Assembly: GCA_004558305.1 (NCBI GenBank)
Contig: SFDG01000011.1
Coordinates: forward strand, 1-40,572
DNA from: Phocaeicola plebeius
GTDB lineage: Bacteria; Bacteroidota; Bacteroidia; Bacteroidales; Bacteroidaceae
DNA: 40,572 nt
Direction of reading: 5' to 3'
Shown here: in pieces, positions 7,592 through 14,812 of the stretch
How positions within the stretch are numbered: position 1 is the stretch's first letter
How the letters are laid out: every line of letters begins with the position of its first letter
Position numbers and translations under genes: made by a program
Notes under the pieces: generated by a model
The model's database searches: none
Told to the model about the DNA's origin: nothing
The model's input: the letters and a program-made list of their open reading frames with translations, nothing else

Positions 7592-8662
7592 TCATATATT
7601 CGACCGATAAAAACCAATGATCTCATTCCACGGGATGAAGTTACCTTCGCCGCCGTCGTAAAGGTCACAATGGGTGGCACCGGGCACCATCAGCAGACGC
7701 TTGTTCGCGGCATATTTCCCACTGGTGATTCTCTGATAAGCCTCCTCGCCGAAGTAGCGGCTGTGAGCCTTTTCGCCGTGGACAATCAGCACAGGAGTAC
7801 GAATCTCTGATGCCGCTACCCACAGGTGCTGGTTAAGGCGCATCAGCGGTGAGGTGATGTTCCATCCCATGTTCGAGTTGAGCGAGCGGGGATGATAACC
7901 TCGTTTTTCTGATTTGTAGTAAGCCACATACTGCTTCAAGAACTCGGGAGCGTCATCTGTCGGTCGGTCGGGCAGTCCGCCTTGTGGCAGGATTTCTCCC
8001 TTGCGATATTCCTCGGTACGCTGCTGCGCCAACTGCTGCTTCAGCTGGAAGCGGGCCTCCTCGTCCATAGCGTCGAAATACCCCTGCTGTGTCACGCGCG
8101 TGAGATTATATAAGGTGACGCTCACCGTAGCCTTTACGCGAGGGTCGAGAGCTGCCACATTGAGAGCAATGCCTCCCCAACCGCAGATGCCCAGTATGCC
8201 AATGCGCCCGGTGTCCACATCGTCGCGGCACGAGAGATGATCCACCGCAGCACAGAAGTCCTCGGTGTTGATGTCCATTGATGAGGAATAGCGAGGCTCG
8301 CCACCACTTTCCCCCGTGAACGAAGGGTCGAAGGCGATGGTCAGAAATCCCTCCTCCGCCAGATGTTGGGCATAGAGTCCGCTTGCCTGTTCTTTCACTG
8401 CACCGAAGGGTCCGCTGACGGCAATGGCCGCCAGCTTGCCTTCAGCATCATTCGGGACATAGAGATCGGCGGCAAGCGTGATGCCGAAGCGGTTGCGGAA
8501 CGTCACCTTTTCATGGCGCACCTTGTCACTCTTGGGGAATGTTTTGTCCCACTCACTCACTAAATGCAGCATACTGGTTGCTGCCTTATTCTGCACATCC
8601 TGTGCATTCGTTGCTAATGCTGTCATAGCTAACATAATTAGGGGTAAAATATACTTTTTCAT
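7592..8662 (-). CDS. Exported alpha/beta hydrolase, dienelactone hydrolase-like
   Basis: 356 residues with a signal peptide (MKKYILPLIMLAMTALATNA, cleaved near Q21). LAAIAVSGPFGAVKEQASGL holds the oxyanion-hole region. The nucleophile elbow reads GICGWGG (about residues 170-176), placing cysteine where most hydrolases have serine, as in dienelactone hydrolases. The acid is probably in VLIVHGEKAHSRYF and the histidine in VPGATHCDLYDGG near the C-terminus. Exact substrate unknown; esters or lactones are likely. It is monocistronic, has its own TACTTTTG -7 box at 8671-8678, and runs convergent to the AraC gene. Similar hydrolases often accompany AraC-controlled redox clusters in Bacteroides (from memory). 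Confidence 0.87.
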   Translation of the reverse strand: MKKYILPLIMLAMTALATNAQDVQNKAATSMLHLVSEWDKTFPKSDKVRHEKVTFRNRFGITLAADLYVPNDAEGKLAAIAVSGPFGAVKEQASGLYAQHLAEEGFLTIAFDPSFTGESGGEPRYSSSMDINTEDFCAAVDHLSCRDDVDTGRIGILGICGWGGIALNVAALDPRVKATVSVTLYNLTRVTQQGYFDAMDEEARFQLKQQLAQQRTEEYRKGEILPQGGLPDRPTDDAPEFLKQYVAYYKSEKRGYHPRSLNSNMGWNITSPLMRLNQHLWVAASEIRTPVLIVHGEKAHSRYFGEEAYQRITSGKYAANKRLLMVPGATHCDLYDGGEGNFIPWNEIIGFYRSNI

Positions 8663-8670
8663 ATCGTCAG

Positions 8671-8678
8671 CAAAAGTA
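8671..8678 (-). promoter_or_regulatory. -7 promoter box for the alpha/beta hydrolase
   Basis: Read on the minus strand this is TACTTTTG, a full TAnnTTTG match, 8 nt before the ATG at 8662. A TATG lies 18 nt upstream where TTTG would be expected, so the -33 element is weak. Confidence 0.5.
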
Positions 8679-8720
8679 CAGTAAAAGCCTGCAAGTCATA
8701 GTACCCGAATTTGGGGAAGA

Positions 8721-8933
8721 ATGACCACAATTATTGATTCTTACTCGCAGGTTCGCAAGGCTTCACTTTTCGTGTTGCTTCGCGGACTCGTCCTGCTTGT
8801 TCCCAGTTTTATCTTCCTGCCAATGCTGTTGGATGATGCGGGGATATGGTTGGCAATGCCTGTCGCTGAGTGCATAACGACCTTGTTGATGGTTATCACC
8901 TTTACAAAACTACAAATGGTCAATAATGGGTAA
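8721..8933 (+). pseudogene. C-terminal fragment of a MATE-family efflux transporter
   Basis: The 70-residue frame contains RKASLFVLLRGLVLLVPSFI and GIWLAMPVAECITTLLM, which match the last two transmembrane helices of MATE (NorM/DinF-like) multidrug and toxin extrusion proteins. The remaining 10 or so helices are absent, and the upstream DNA is the promoter region of the divergent hydrolase. It is therefore a truncated remnant, although the frame itself is intact. Confidence 0.75.
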
Positions 8934-9032
8934 TGATCTGACTATTTCCGAGTTGTCACCTGTACATGCCTGGCTGCTGATAATGGTCTGTAGCCCAGCC
9001 ATCAAAAGAAACAGTTTCTTCAGTGATTTCAC
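8910..9032 (-). pseudogene. 5' fragment of a lipoprotein gene
   Basis: Starting at a GTG (9030-9032), the minus strand encodes about 40 residues: KSLKKLFLLMAGLQTIISSQ, then ACTGDNSE, then a stop. This is a textbook signal peptide with a lipobox-like SQAC. It begins 18 nt after the aldo/keto reductase relic stop, as expected for the next gene of an operon, but runs into the MATE relic on the other strand and ends. Only the start of the gene survives; the family is not certain. Confidence 0.5.
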
Positions 9033-9050
9033 TTTGCCTGATGTTTATTG

Positions 9051-9158
9051 TTATCTCCACCCCATAAGCATCCTTGCCGCCTCTGCCGAATGATGGTCGA
9101 AGAAGAGGCTCCGACCCGTGTCGAGGGTGGAGATCAAGGCCATATCATCGTCTGACAT
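9051..9158 (-). pseudogene. C-terminal fragment of an aldo/keto reductase
   Basis: Thirty-five codons from an ATG at 9158 to TAA at 9051-9053 read MSDDDMALISTLDTGRSLFF, then DHHSAEAARMLMGWR. The pattern of D-M-x-x-I-x-x-L-D-T-G-x-S-L-F-F-D-H is the C-terminal signature of 2,5-diketogluconate reductase-type (DkgA-like) aldo/keto reductases, normally about 280 residues. A stop codon lies just four codons upstream, so everything before this tail is lost. Confidence 0.8.
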
Positions 9159-9190
9159 TATCCATCCTTACATTAGATTTTTCCTTACGT

Positions 9191-9466
9191 TTACAATAAC
9201 ATAGCCATATACAGGGAAAGATATGTCACACCGTCCTTGGCCATTACGTCATCGCTATGTAGCACAATGGGCGAGGCTACATATTCAGAATACTTCTTCC
9301 TGAACTTATCAAGGGAAACGTGTGTATATCTGTTGGTGGATTTCACTTCTACTGGGACAATGTTATGGCGCGAAGTCACCGTTGCCTTTCTTATCAGGAA
9401 ATTTCTGGCACATAGCCATAGAATCGTTCCATCAATGTGCGCACGGAGGCGCAGATATTGTGCCAA
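9191..9466 (-). pseudogene. C-terminal fragment of a DUF4143-type AAA ATPase
   Basis: The frame (TTG start, 91 residues) contains FLIRKATVTSRHNIVPVEVK, then STNRYTHVSLDKFRKKY and a final GVTYLSLYMAMLL. This is the usual nuclease-like tail of the common Bacteroidetes ATPases with a DUF4143 domain, which are about 380-450 residues long. The AAA part is missing. A second small frame (9394-9513, starting MKAMKKLFVVKGSPVYWHN) covers the same DNA and is unidentified. Confidence 0.7.
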
Positions 9467-9509
9467 TAGACGGGCGATCCCTTCACTACAAAGAGTTTCT
9501 TCATCGCTT

Positions 9510-10769
9510 TCATTGTACCTTATTATTTTTGTTTAGTCTTTTCACAGCTTTCTCCAACGACTCGGTCGGTTCGATGATGTTATAGTCCTTCCAGAAGTCC
9601 TGGTCCCAGTCTCGCCTTGCCTCATCACTGAACAGGTGTCTTTTGCTATACGACTCAGACAACGGAATTGGAGCAGTCGCATCCTTCTCAACATCTACGG
9701 TCACCATTTCTGCCGTTGCTGTATAAGCCGATGAAAACAAGCGGCGTTTCCAGTCACATTTGAAACGAATCGTGTTCTTGACATAGTCAAGACATGACCT
9801 GTCTCCATGCAGCCTGTATGCAACTACAAAACTCGACTCCTTACATTTGAAACGCAAGCCTATCGGCCTTTTCAGCAGTACCGTCTTGTTGGCTTTATCC
9901 ACATCGCTGACATCAAGCGACAACTCTGCCCGTGTAAGACACAGACTTTGGCTGTCAATATACAGCAAGCCTGAATAAAGTGGATCATCCATCACGACTA
10001 TCGGCTTGAAACTGACGACAAAATGCAGACGATTGTCCAGCATTTCCACCTGCTCGTGCCTGAATGAATAGAGCGACAACGCCTCATCGCAGAATATCGG
10101 TCCTCCGTCTTTGGCAAGGTCAAGATACAGGGCAAGCATAGGACCTCCCTGTATCTTCACGGCCAGCGTGTCCCTGGTTTTCTGGCTTAACAGTTTTCGT
10201 CCACGCTTCATCCTTACCCTATCCTTAGCAACAGAACGTTTCCTGTAGCTGTCCTTGAAGACATCCATGATGCCTTCGGATATTCCCACGAAACGACTGC
10301 CCTTCATAATGGTCTCCCGATAGAACATGTGGAGCAAGCTGGCTTGCAGGGAATAGTTCGCATCGATCCGCTGGATGGCTTCCAGGACAAGACCTTTCGC
10401 ATCGCCACCATATACTGTCACTTCGTCAAGTACCCGTGATGCGGGAGTCAGATAGATGACCGATTCCTCATTTCCGGACATTTCCCTGATGGTCCGAGTA
10501 CCATTGGCATAGCCAAGTGAAGAAAAGAGGATTTTCCCTTCTGCCTCTTCCCTACTGATTTTCAGAGAGAATACACCATCGCCATTGGTCATGACACCCA
10601 TGTCCTTTCCATCCACATAGACATTGACATGGGCCAGTGGTCTTTGGGTGTGTGCGTCTTTCACCGTGCCATTCAGAACGATAGTACTGTCGGATGGTTG
10701 CACACCGATGGCGGCAACATGACATATCCCCAAGCACAGGAGCCAGATAATCAATAACAGCTTTTTCAT
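9510..10769 (-). CDS. Exported protein with CarboxypepD_reg-like domain
   Basis: 419 residues with a signal peptide (MKKLLLIIWLLCLGICHVAA). Residues about 28-110 form the beta-sandwich carboxypeptidase regulatory-like domain: IVLNGTVKDAHTQRPLAHVN, VYVDGKDMGVMTNGDGVFSL, ILFSSLGYANGT. VLDEVTVYGGDAKGLVLEAI (about 112-135) matches the linker in Bacteroidetes outer-membrane proteins that begin with this domain. The rest (about 140-400) is a beta-rich region of unassigned function, with no beta-barrel receptor of TonB type. Probably periplasmic or outer-membrane associated. It stands alone, with a near-consensus -7 box upstream and gene fragments on both sides. Confidence 0.8.
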   Translation of the reverse strand: MKKLLLIIWLLCLGICHVAAIGVQPSDSTIVLNGTVKDAHTQRPLAHVNVYVDGKDMGVMTNGDGVFSLKISREEAEGKILFSSLGYANGTRTIREMSGNEESVIYLTPASRVLDEVTVYGGDAKGLVLEAIQRIDANYSLQASLLHMFYRETIMKGSRFVGISEGIMDVFKDSYRKRSVAKDRVRMKRGRKLLSQKTRDTLAVKIQGGPMLALYLDLAKDGGPIFCDEALSLYSFRHEQVEMLDNRLHFVVSFKPIVVMDDPLYSGLLYIDSQSLCLTRAELSLDVSDVDKANKTVLLKRPIGLRFKCKESSFVVAYRLHGDRSCLDYVKNTIRFKCDWKRRLFSSAYTATAEMVTVDVEKDATAPIPLSESYSKRHLFSDEARRDWDQDFWKDYNIIEPTESLEKAVKRLNKNNKVQ

Positions 10770-10801
10770 AACATACAGGATTGCAAGTTTTCATTCAGCT
10801 G

Positions 10802-10809
10802 CAAAATAA
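10802..10809 (-). promoter_or_regulatory. Possible -7 box of the CarboxypepD_reg-like gene
   Basis: The minus strand reads TTATTTTG, one mismatch from TAnnTTTG, 32 nt before the ATG at 10769. No convincing -33 element. Confidence 0.3.
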
Positions 10810-10906
10810 CGAAAAATTCCCGAAACCTGCGCTATACAGACTTCGGGGATTATTACCAATTTTACAGGAAAAACAGATGCCTCGTTAACAACGACTATAC
10901 AAATTG

Positions 10907-10984
10907 GAATGTCCTATGCATGAAATTCATATAGATACTGCATAGCAGTTCAATGAGCGATATGGTTTCGAGACGCTTCACCCC
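10907..10984 (+). pseudogene. Broken second copy of the AraC gene 5' end
   Basis: This segment aligns base for base with about 6388-6464, the start of the AraC gene: GAATGTCCTATGCATGAAAT here, GAATGGCCTATGCATGAAAT there. It keeps ATG CAT GAA ATT CAT ATA GAT ACT but then has GCA TAG in place of GTA CAG. Similarity stops abruptly at CGCTTCACCCC. It is a fragment of a paralogous regulator gene or a partial duplication in the same orientation. Confidence 0.85.
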
Positions 10985-11302
10985 TTGAAAAGACCGGGAG
11001 GACAAAGAGAGAAGAACACACAAAGAAAGGCAGCTACAAAGGGATTGTTCCCTATTTGTGTTTTTGCACTTTTGTACTTATGTTTTGCGTTCAGCCAAGG
11101 CTGAACGGTCAATGAAGATACTATCATTACGGTTCGAAGATACCTTCGAGTACCGTTCAGCCTTGGCTGAACGCAAAAGGAAGACCTACATGGATTCCTG
11201 CCAGCTGATATTCGAGGCAAGGTCATAGTACCATAATGGGAAACTGAACCGGCTATTCCATACACTGTCCTGCCCGATGCTGCGTTCGTTGTCCGGACTT
11301 TA
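10985..11302. other. Non-coding, repeat-rich interval
   Basis: No gene is supported. The left part is A/C-rich (ACACAAAG, ACAAAGGG motifs) and echoes the terminator repeat at 11303-11356. The centre is the palindromic element at 11083-11178. The pattern resembles the short interspersed repeats of Bacteroidetes intergenic DNA. Confidence 0.5.
11083..11178. repeat. Palindromic element with perfect 27-bp inverted arms
   Basis: The arm at 11083-11109 is the exact reverse complement of 11152-11178. Each arm contains the self-complementary GTTCAGCCAAGGCTGAAC or its equivalent. The 42-nt centre holds a second hairpin, TCGAAG-ATAC-CTTCGA, with outer ACGGT/ACCGT pairing. There is no coding capacity for a transposase. 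It could be a REP/MITE-like element or a strong RNA cruciform. Confidence 0.75.
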
Positions 11303-11356
11303 AACACAAAGACACAAAGAAAAAAAAATCCCTTTGTGCCTTTGTCTCTTTGTGTT
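11303..11356 (-). terminator. Hairpin terminator of the glsA-glsB operon
   Basis: AACACAAAGACACAAAG at 11303-11319 pairs with 11340-11356 (16 of 17 bases), 9 nt beyond the glsB stop. The loop contains a long T run on the minus strand. Confidence 0.6.
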
Positions 11357-11365
11357 ATAAAAAAA

Positions 11366-12355
11366 TCAAGGTTCCTGCTTCGAGAACACCGGGTTGGCGC
11401 CGGAGGTGAGGCGCAAGGCTTCGGGATGCTCCTTGACGAAAGATTCGATGTGGCGTACCCGCTTCTCTTCCAGAATCTCATCGACGGCAATCAGGATGCC
11501 GGTTTCCTCTACATCGCCGAAACCATCGTTGATGGCCGTACCGAACATACGCATGGTCGGCGACAGACTCATATAGGCATTCACCAGCGGAGGAATGTTG
11601 TACCCTAACTTGCGGACTTCGGTGTTCAGCACCCGATAATCTTCCTTGAACGTATCGTGGTAGAACAGCTGTTGCAATACCTGCGGATCCGTTTCAATCT
11701 GCAACGGATGCATGGGAGTTATCAGCCCGTCCTTATCAGAGAAATGCTTGTGGAGAAAATACAGAATCATGTCGCGTCCCAGACGGTGGTAACTGGGGTA
11801 CATGGTCATCTTGCCGAAAAAATACCGCATGGTAGGCTTGATGACAGTCAGTGCTCCCAGTCCGTCCCACAGGTTGTCGAGCGCGAAAAGGCCTTTGGAG
11901 CCGGCACGGGAGGACTGGTATTCCAGGGTAACGAACGAGCGTCCCAGCTCGACCGTTGTAGGAAGAAACTCGCGCAGGAAGCGTTCGGAGAACTGGAACA
12001 TATGGGCAGTGGCGAGTATCGGCCTGCCCTCCGCATCGAATTCCACCTCATCGCCGAACAGATAGCGGTAGCCGCCCAGGATTTCTTCTGCATCCGGATT
12101 CCATACCACCAACTGTTGGTAAGGATGCTCCATCAGGTCATACTCATCCAAGTCGAGCGACTTGCCCGTTCCGCCACCGGCAGCCCGAAAAGCAATCTCA
12201 CGCAAGCGACCGATTTCCTTCAGCACGTTGGGCGCATTCTTCCAGTCGACAATGTAAATCTCGTTGTGACTCTTGTTGGTGGTCCGCAACCGTCTTTCGG
12301 CGGTCAGCTCTGCTTTCAATAGCTCCCGATCAATCGGTGCAATAATCTCTTCCAT
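11366..12355 (-). CDS. glsB: GNAT-fold N-acyltransferase, GlsB-like (glycine lipid synthesis)
   Basis: 329 residues, cytoplasmic or membrane-peripheral. GRLREIAFRAAGGGTGKSLD, then DEYD and VVWNPDAEEILGGYRYLFGD, then FLREFLPTTVELGRSFVTLE, match the OlsB/hemolysin-like acyltransferase family with the conserved E-L-G-R-S-F-V motif. The C-terminal region (about 230-329) is the Bacteroidetes-specific extension. In Bacteroides, glsB N-acylates glycine with a 3-hydroxy fatty acid, the first step to glycine and flavolipin-type lipids. Here it lies 51 nt after a PlsC-like gene on the same strand, the known partner arrangement. The identification rests on family and neighbour pairing. Confidence 0.85.
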   Translation of the reverse strand: MEEIIAPIDRELLKAELTAERRLRTTNKSHNEIYIVDWKNAPNVLKEIGRLREIAFRAAGGGTGKSLDLDEYDLMEHPYQQLVVWNPDAEEILGGYRYLFGDEVEFDAEGRPILATAHMFQFSERFLREFLPTTVELGRSFVTLEYQSSRAGSKGLFALDNLWDGLGALTVIKPTMRYFFGKMTMYPSYHRLGRDMILYFLHKHFSDKDGLITPMHPLQIETDPQVLQQLFYHDTFKEDYRVLNTEVRKLGYNIPPLVNAYMSLSPTMRMFGTAINDGFGDVEETGILIAVDEILEEKRVRHIESFVKEHPEALRLTSGANPVFSKQEP

Positions 12356-12406
12356 ATATCGTTGTTTATTAGTTCAGCTGGACACTCCTTGCAATGTCCT
12401 CTTATG

Positions 12407-13225
12407 TTACAAAGTATACACTAACTCCCTCACGTAATCGGCCCATTCGGCAGCCGTCCTGGAGCGGTCGAAAGTCTGCCAGGGGATGGGCTTTCCGATG
12501 GTCACACGGAATGTCTTGTGACGGTTCTTCAACATTTCATCGGCCAGGTACAGCATGGCCAAGTTCATCTTGATACCCAAGTGCTTACAGATATTCGCCA
12601 GGTTGTAGAAGAAGTCGGAATTCCGTCCCTCGAAATGGATGGGGACCACCCAGCGATGGGTTTCCACACTCTTGGTGACGAAGGTCTTCTTCCAGGGCAG
12701 GTCCTTGATGATGCCCTGCTGTCGGCGCGAACAAAGTCCGGCGGGGAACATGATGATATGATTGTCTGACTGAAAACCGGCCTCGACCATCTTGGGAAAA
12801 TCTCGGCTCTGCTTGCCGGTCTTGTTGATGGGAATGCACAAAGGTGCCAGTCCGTTGAGGTTCATCAGCAGGTCATTGACCAAGTACTTCACTTTTCCGT
12901 CGTAATGGCTTCCCAACAGATAGCCCAGCGCCACACCGTCCTGTCCGCCGAGCGGGTGGTTCGAGACAAAGGTGCACAGCCCTTCCGCAGGCAAGTTCTC
13001 TTTTCCCTGCACATCGAGCGTTGCATCGAGAAAATCCATGCACTCTGCCAGGAATGGGACTCCCACCGTGCCATTCACCCGCGTCAGGAACTCGTTCAGT
13101 TCCTCCTGGTGGACAATCCGCTTGAGATAAGACACCAGGAAGCCGGGCACAAAACGGGCTTTCCGGCCCATCTTCTGTTGCAGAATCCTGTCAATATCTA
13201 TTAAAAAGTTTGTATCATCCGACAT
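12407..13225 (-). CDS. glsA: PlsC-like O-acyltransferase, GlsA-like (glycine lipid synthesis)
   Basis: 272 residues from the ATG at 13225. A longer frame reaches 13270, but a TACATTTG promoter box lies inside that extension, so the shorter start is preferred. VSNHPLGGQDGVALGYLLGS contains the acyltransferase HX4D motif in its Bacteroidetes form; FPAGLCSRRQQGIIKDLPWK is the later substrate-binding block. GlsA O-acylates the hydroxyl of N-acyl-3-hydroxy-acyl glycine. It is transcribed first, followed by glsB, and is divergent from the dcw operon. The other possibility is a generic 1-acylglycerol-3-phosphate acyltransferase; the GNAT partner makes the glycine-lipid role more likely. Confidence 0.85.
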   Translation of the reverse strand: MSDDTNFLIDIDRILQQKMGRKARFVPGFLVSYLKRIVHQEELNEFLTRVNGTVGVPFLAECMDFLDATLDVQGKENLPAEGLCTFVSNHPLGGQDGVALGYLLGSHYDGKVKYLVNDLLMNLNGLAPLCIPINKTGKQSRDFPKMVEAGFQSDNHIIMFPAGLCSRRQQGIIKDLPWKKTFVTKSVETHRWVVPIHFEGRNSDFFYNLANICKHLGIKMNLAMLYLADEMLKNRHKTFRVTIGKPIPWQTFDRSRTAAEWADYVRELVYTL

Positions 13226-13247
13226 TCTTTTCAAAATTTTAGTCCTG

Positions 13248-13255
13248 CAAATGTA
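13248..13255 (-). promoter_or_regulatory. -7 promoter box of glsA-glsB
   Basis: The minus strand reads TACATTTG (TAnnTTTG), 22 nt before the ATG at 13225. It excludes the upstream start at 13270. A clear -33 TTTG is not seen at the expected spacing. Confidence 0.55.
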
Positions 13256-13463
13256 ACGCATCTTTTTCAATTTTACCTACTCATTCCAAAAAAATGAAAG
13301 CCAAAGTGTCAAAGAACAGAAAAAAGCATAGAAAGAGGAGGAAAAAATGCACATTCTATCAACCGACTGTGCAAAAACAAGGAGCAAAAGAAAAGACGGC
13401 GAAAATTCCATGACCTGTTGATAACTTTTCTGAAATGTGCGTGGCAGAACCATATTTTATATG

Positions 13464-13471
13464 TAATTTTA
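13464..13471 (+). promoter_or_regulatory. Possible -7 box of the dcw operon
   Basis: TAATTTTA matches TAnnTTTG at seven of eight positions and lies 48 nt before the rsmH ATG. It is the best promoter candidate in the 294-bp gap between the divergent glsA and rsmH genes. Confidence 0.35.
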
Positions 13472-13519
13472 CCGCCTGAATCGGATGAAAGTAAAGAACG
13501 TGCCATTAGACAAGAGATT

Positions 13520-14446
13520 ATGAACGAAACAGAACAGACTTACCACGTTCCCGTGCTGCTGAAGGAAAGCATAGACGGGATGAACCTGCACCAGGGAGGA
13601 ACGTATGTGGACGTGACCTTCGGTGGAGGCGGACACTCCAAGGAAATCCTCCGGCAAATGGGTCCGGACAGCCGCCTGTTCAGTTTCGACCAAGACGAAG
13701 ATGCCGAGAAGAACATCGTAGCCGACGCACGGTTCACCTTCGTCAGAAGCAATTTCCGCTACCTCCGCAACTTCCTGCGCTATTACGGCGTGGAGCAAGT
13801 CGATGCCATCCTGGCCGACCTGGGGGTTTCCTCCCACCATTTCGATGACGCTGAACGGGGCTTTTCGTTCCGCTTCGACGGAAAGCTGGACATGCGGATG
13901 AACAAACGGGCGGCCCTGACGGCAGCCGATGTGGTGAACGACTACGACGAGGAACGGCTGGCCGGCATCTTCTATCTCTACGGCGAACTGAAGAACAGCC
14001 GTAAGCTGGCGGCGGCCCTGGTCAAGGCCCGTAACCGGCAGCGCATCGACACCATCGGCGATTTCCTGGACATCGTGAAACCGTTCTTCGGGCGGGAACG
14101 CGAAAAGAAGGAGCTGGCCAAGGTGTTCCAGGCACTGCGCATCGAAGTCAACCAGGAGATGGAGGCACTGAAAGAGATGCTGACAGCTGCCGCACAGGTA
14201 CTGAAGCCCGGCGGACGATTAGTGGTCATCACCTACCACTCGCTGGAAGACCGCATGGTGAAGAATATCCTGAAAACCGGCAACGCCGAAGGAAAAGCAT
14301 CGACCGACTTCTATGGCAACGTGCAGTCGCCGTTCCGGCCGGTGAACAACAAGGTCATTGTCCCCGACAGCGACGAGCAGGAACGCAATCCCCGCTCGCG
14401 CAGTGCCAAACTGAGGATTGCAGAGAAAAAAGACTACGAATCATGA
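13520..14446 (+). CDS. rsmH: 16S rRNA (cytosine(1402)-N(4))-methyltransferase
   Basis: 308 residues from the ATG at 13520 (MNETEQTYHVPVLLKES), the usual family start; the frame is open further upstream but without family similarity. VDVTFGGGGHSKEIL is the SAM-binding motif I. DAILADLGVSSHHFDDAERG and FDGKLDMRMN are RsmH hallmarks, and LKPGGRLVVITYHSLEDRMV is the conserved C-terminal block. It methylates C1402 of 16S rRNA in the decoding centre. It opens the dcw operon and overlaps ftsL by 4 nt (ATGA). The mraZ gene that usually precedes it in dcw clusters is absent. Confidence 0.97.
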   Translation: MNETEQTYHVPVLLKESIDGMNLHQGGTYVDVTFGGGGHSKEILRQMGPDSRLFSFDQDEDAEKNIVADARFTFVRSNFRYLRNFLRYYGVEQVDAILADLGVSSHHFDDAERGFSFRFDGKLDMRMNKRAALTAADVVNDYDEERLAGIFYLYGELKNSRKLAAALVKARNRQRIDTIGDFLDIVKPFFGREREKKELAKVFQALRIEVNQEMEALKEMLTAAAQVLKPGGRLVVITYHSLEDRMVKNILKTGNAEGKASTDFYGNVQSPFRPVNNKVIVPDSDEQERNPRSRSAKLRIAEKKDYES

Positions 14447-14811
14447 AAGAGCAACAGCACCCGCACACGCAAAAGCACCCGGAACACGGGCGGCTGAACC
14501 TGAGAAGCATACTGGGCGGTGAATTCCTAGCCCACGACTTCCTGAGAAGACAGGGAAACCTGCTGATTATGATTGTCATCATGACCATCCTGTATATCGA
14601 CAACCGCTACTCCTGCCAAATGGAGCTGATCGAACTGGACCGGCTGAAGAAGCTGCTGGTCGAAACGAAATACGATGCACTGGCCGTCTCGTCCGAACTG
14701 ACAGAGAAAAGCCGGCAGTCGCGCATCGAAGAATACATCGCCACGGAGGAACGCAGCAACCCGCTGGGTACGGCTGCCACGCCCCCTTACCTAATCAAGG
14801 AGGATGAATGA
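14443..14811 (+). CDS. ftsL: FtsL-like cell division protein
   Basis: 122 residues. A hydrophilic N-terminus (about 1-35) is followed by one transmembrane helix (NLLIMIVIMTILYIDNRYSC, about 39-58) and a periplasmic segment with heptad-like leucines (LIELDRLKKLLVETKYDALA), consistent with the FtsL/DivIC coiled coil. Sequence conservation in this family is low, so the name rests on topology and position between rsmH and ftsI. It bridges FtsQ and the FtsW-FtsI synthase. It overlaps rsmH by 4 nt and ends just before the ftsI start. Confidence 0.85.
   Translation: MKEQQHPHTQKHPEHGRLNLRSILGGEFLAHDFLRRQGNLLIMIVIMTILYIDNRYSCQMELIELDRLKKLLVETKYDALAVSSELTEKSRQSRIEEYIATEERSNPLGTAATPPYLIKEDE
14797..14803 (+). 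promoter_or_regulatory. Shine-Dalgarno sequence that selects the ftsI start
   Basis: AAGGAGG directly abuts the ATG at 14804, leaving no spacer, but is 9 nt from the ATG at 14813. The second ATG is therefore the better start. Strong SD sites are unusual in Bacteroidetes, and this one lies inside the ftsL 3' end, so chance cannot be excluded. Confidence 0.5.
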
Positions 14812-14812
14812 C

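Noticed and set aside
10978..11490. 170-codon minus-strand frame overlapping the glsB end
   Set aside because: Runs through repeats, the terminator and glsB in a different frame.
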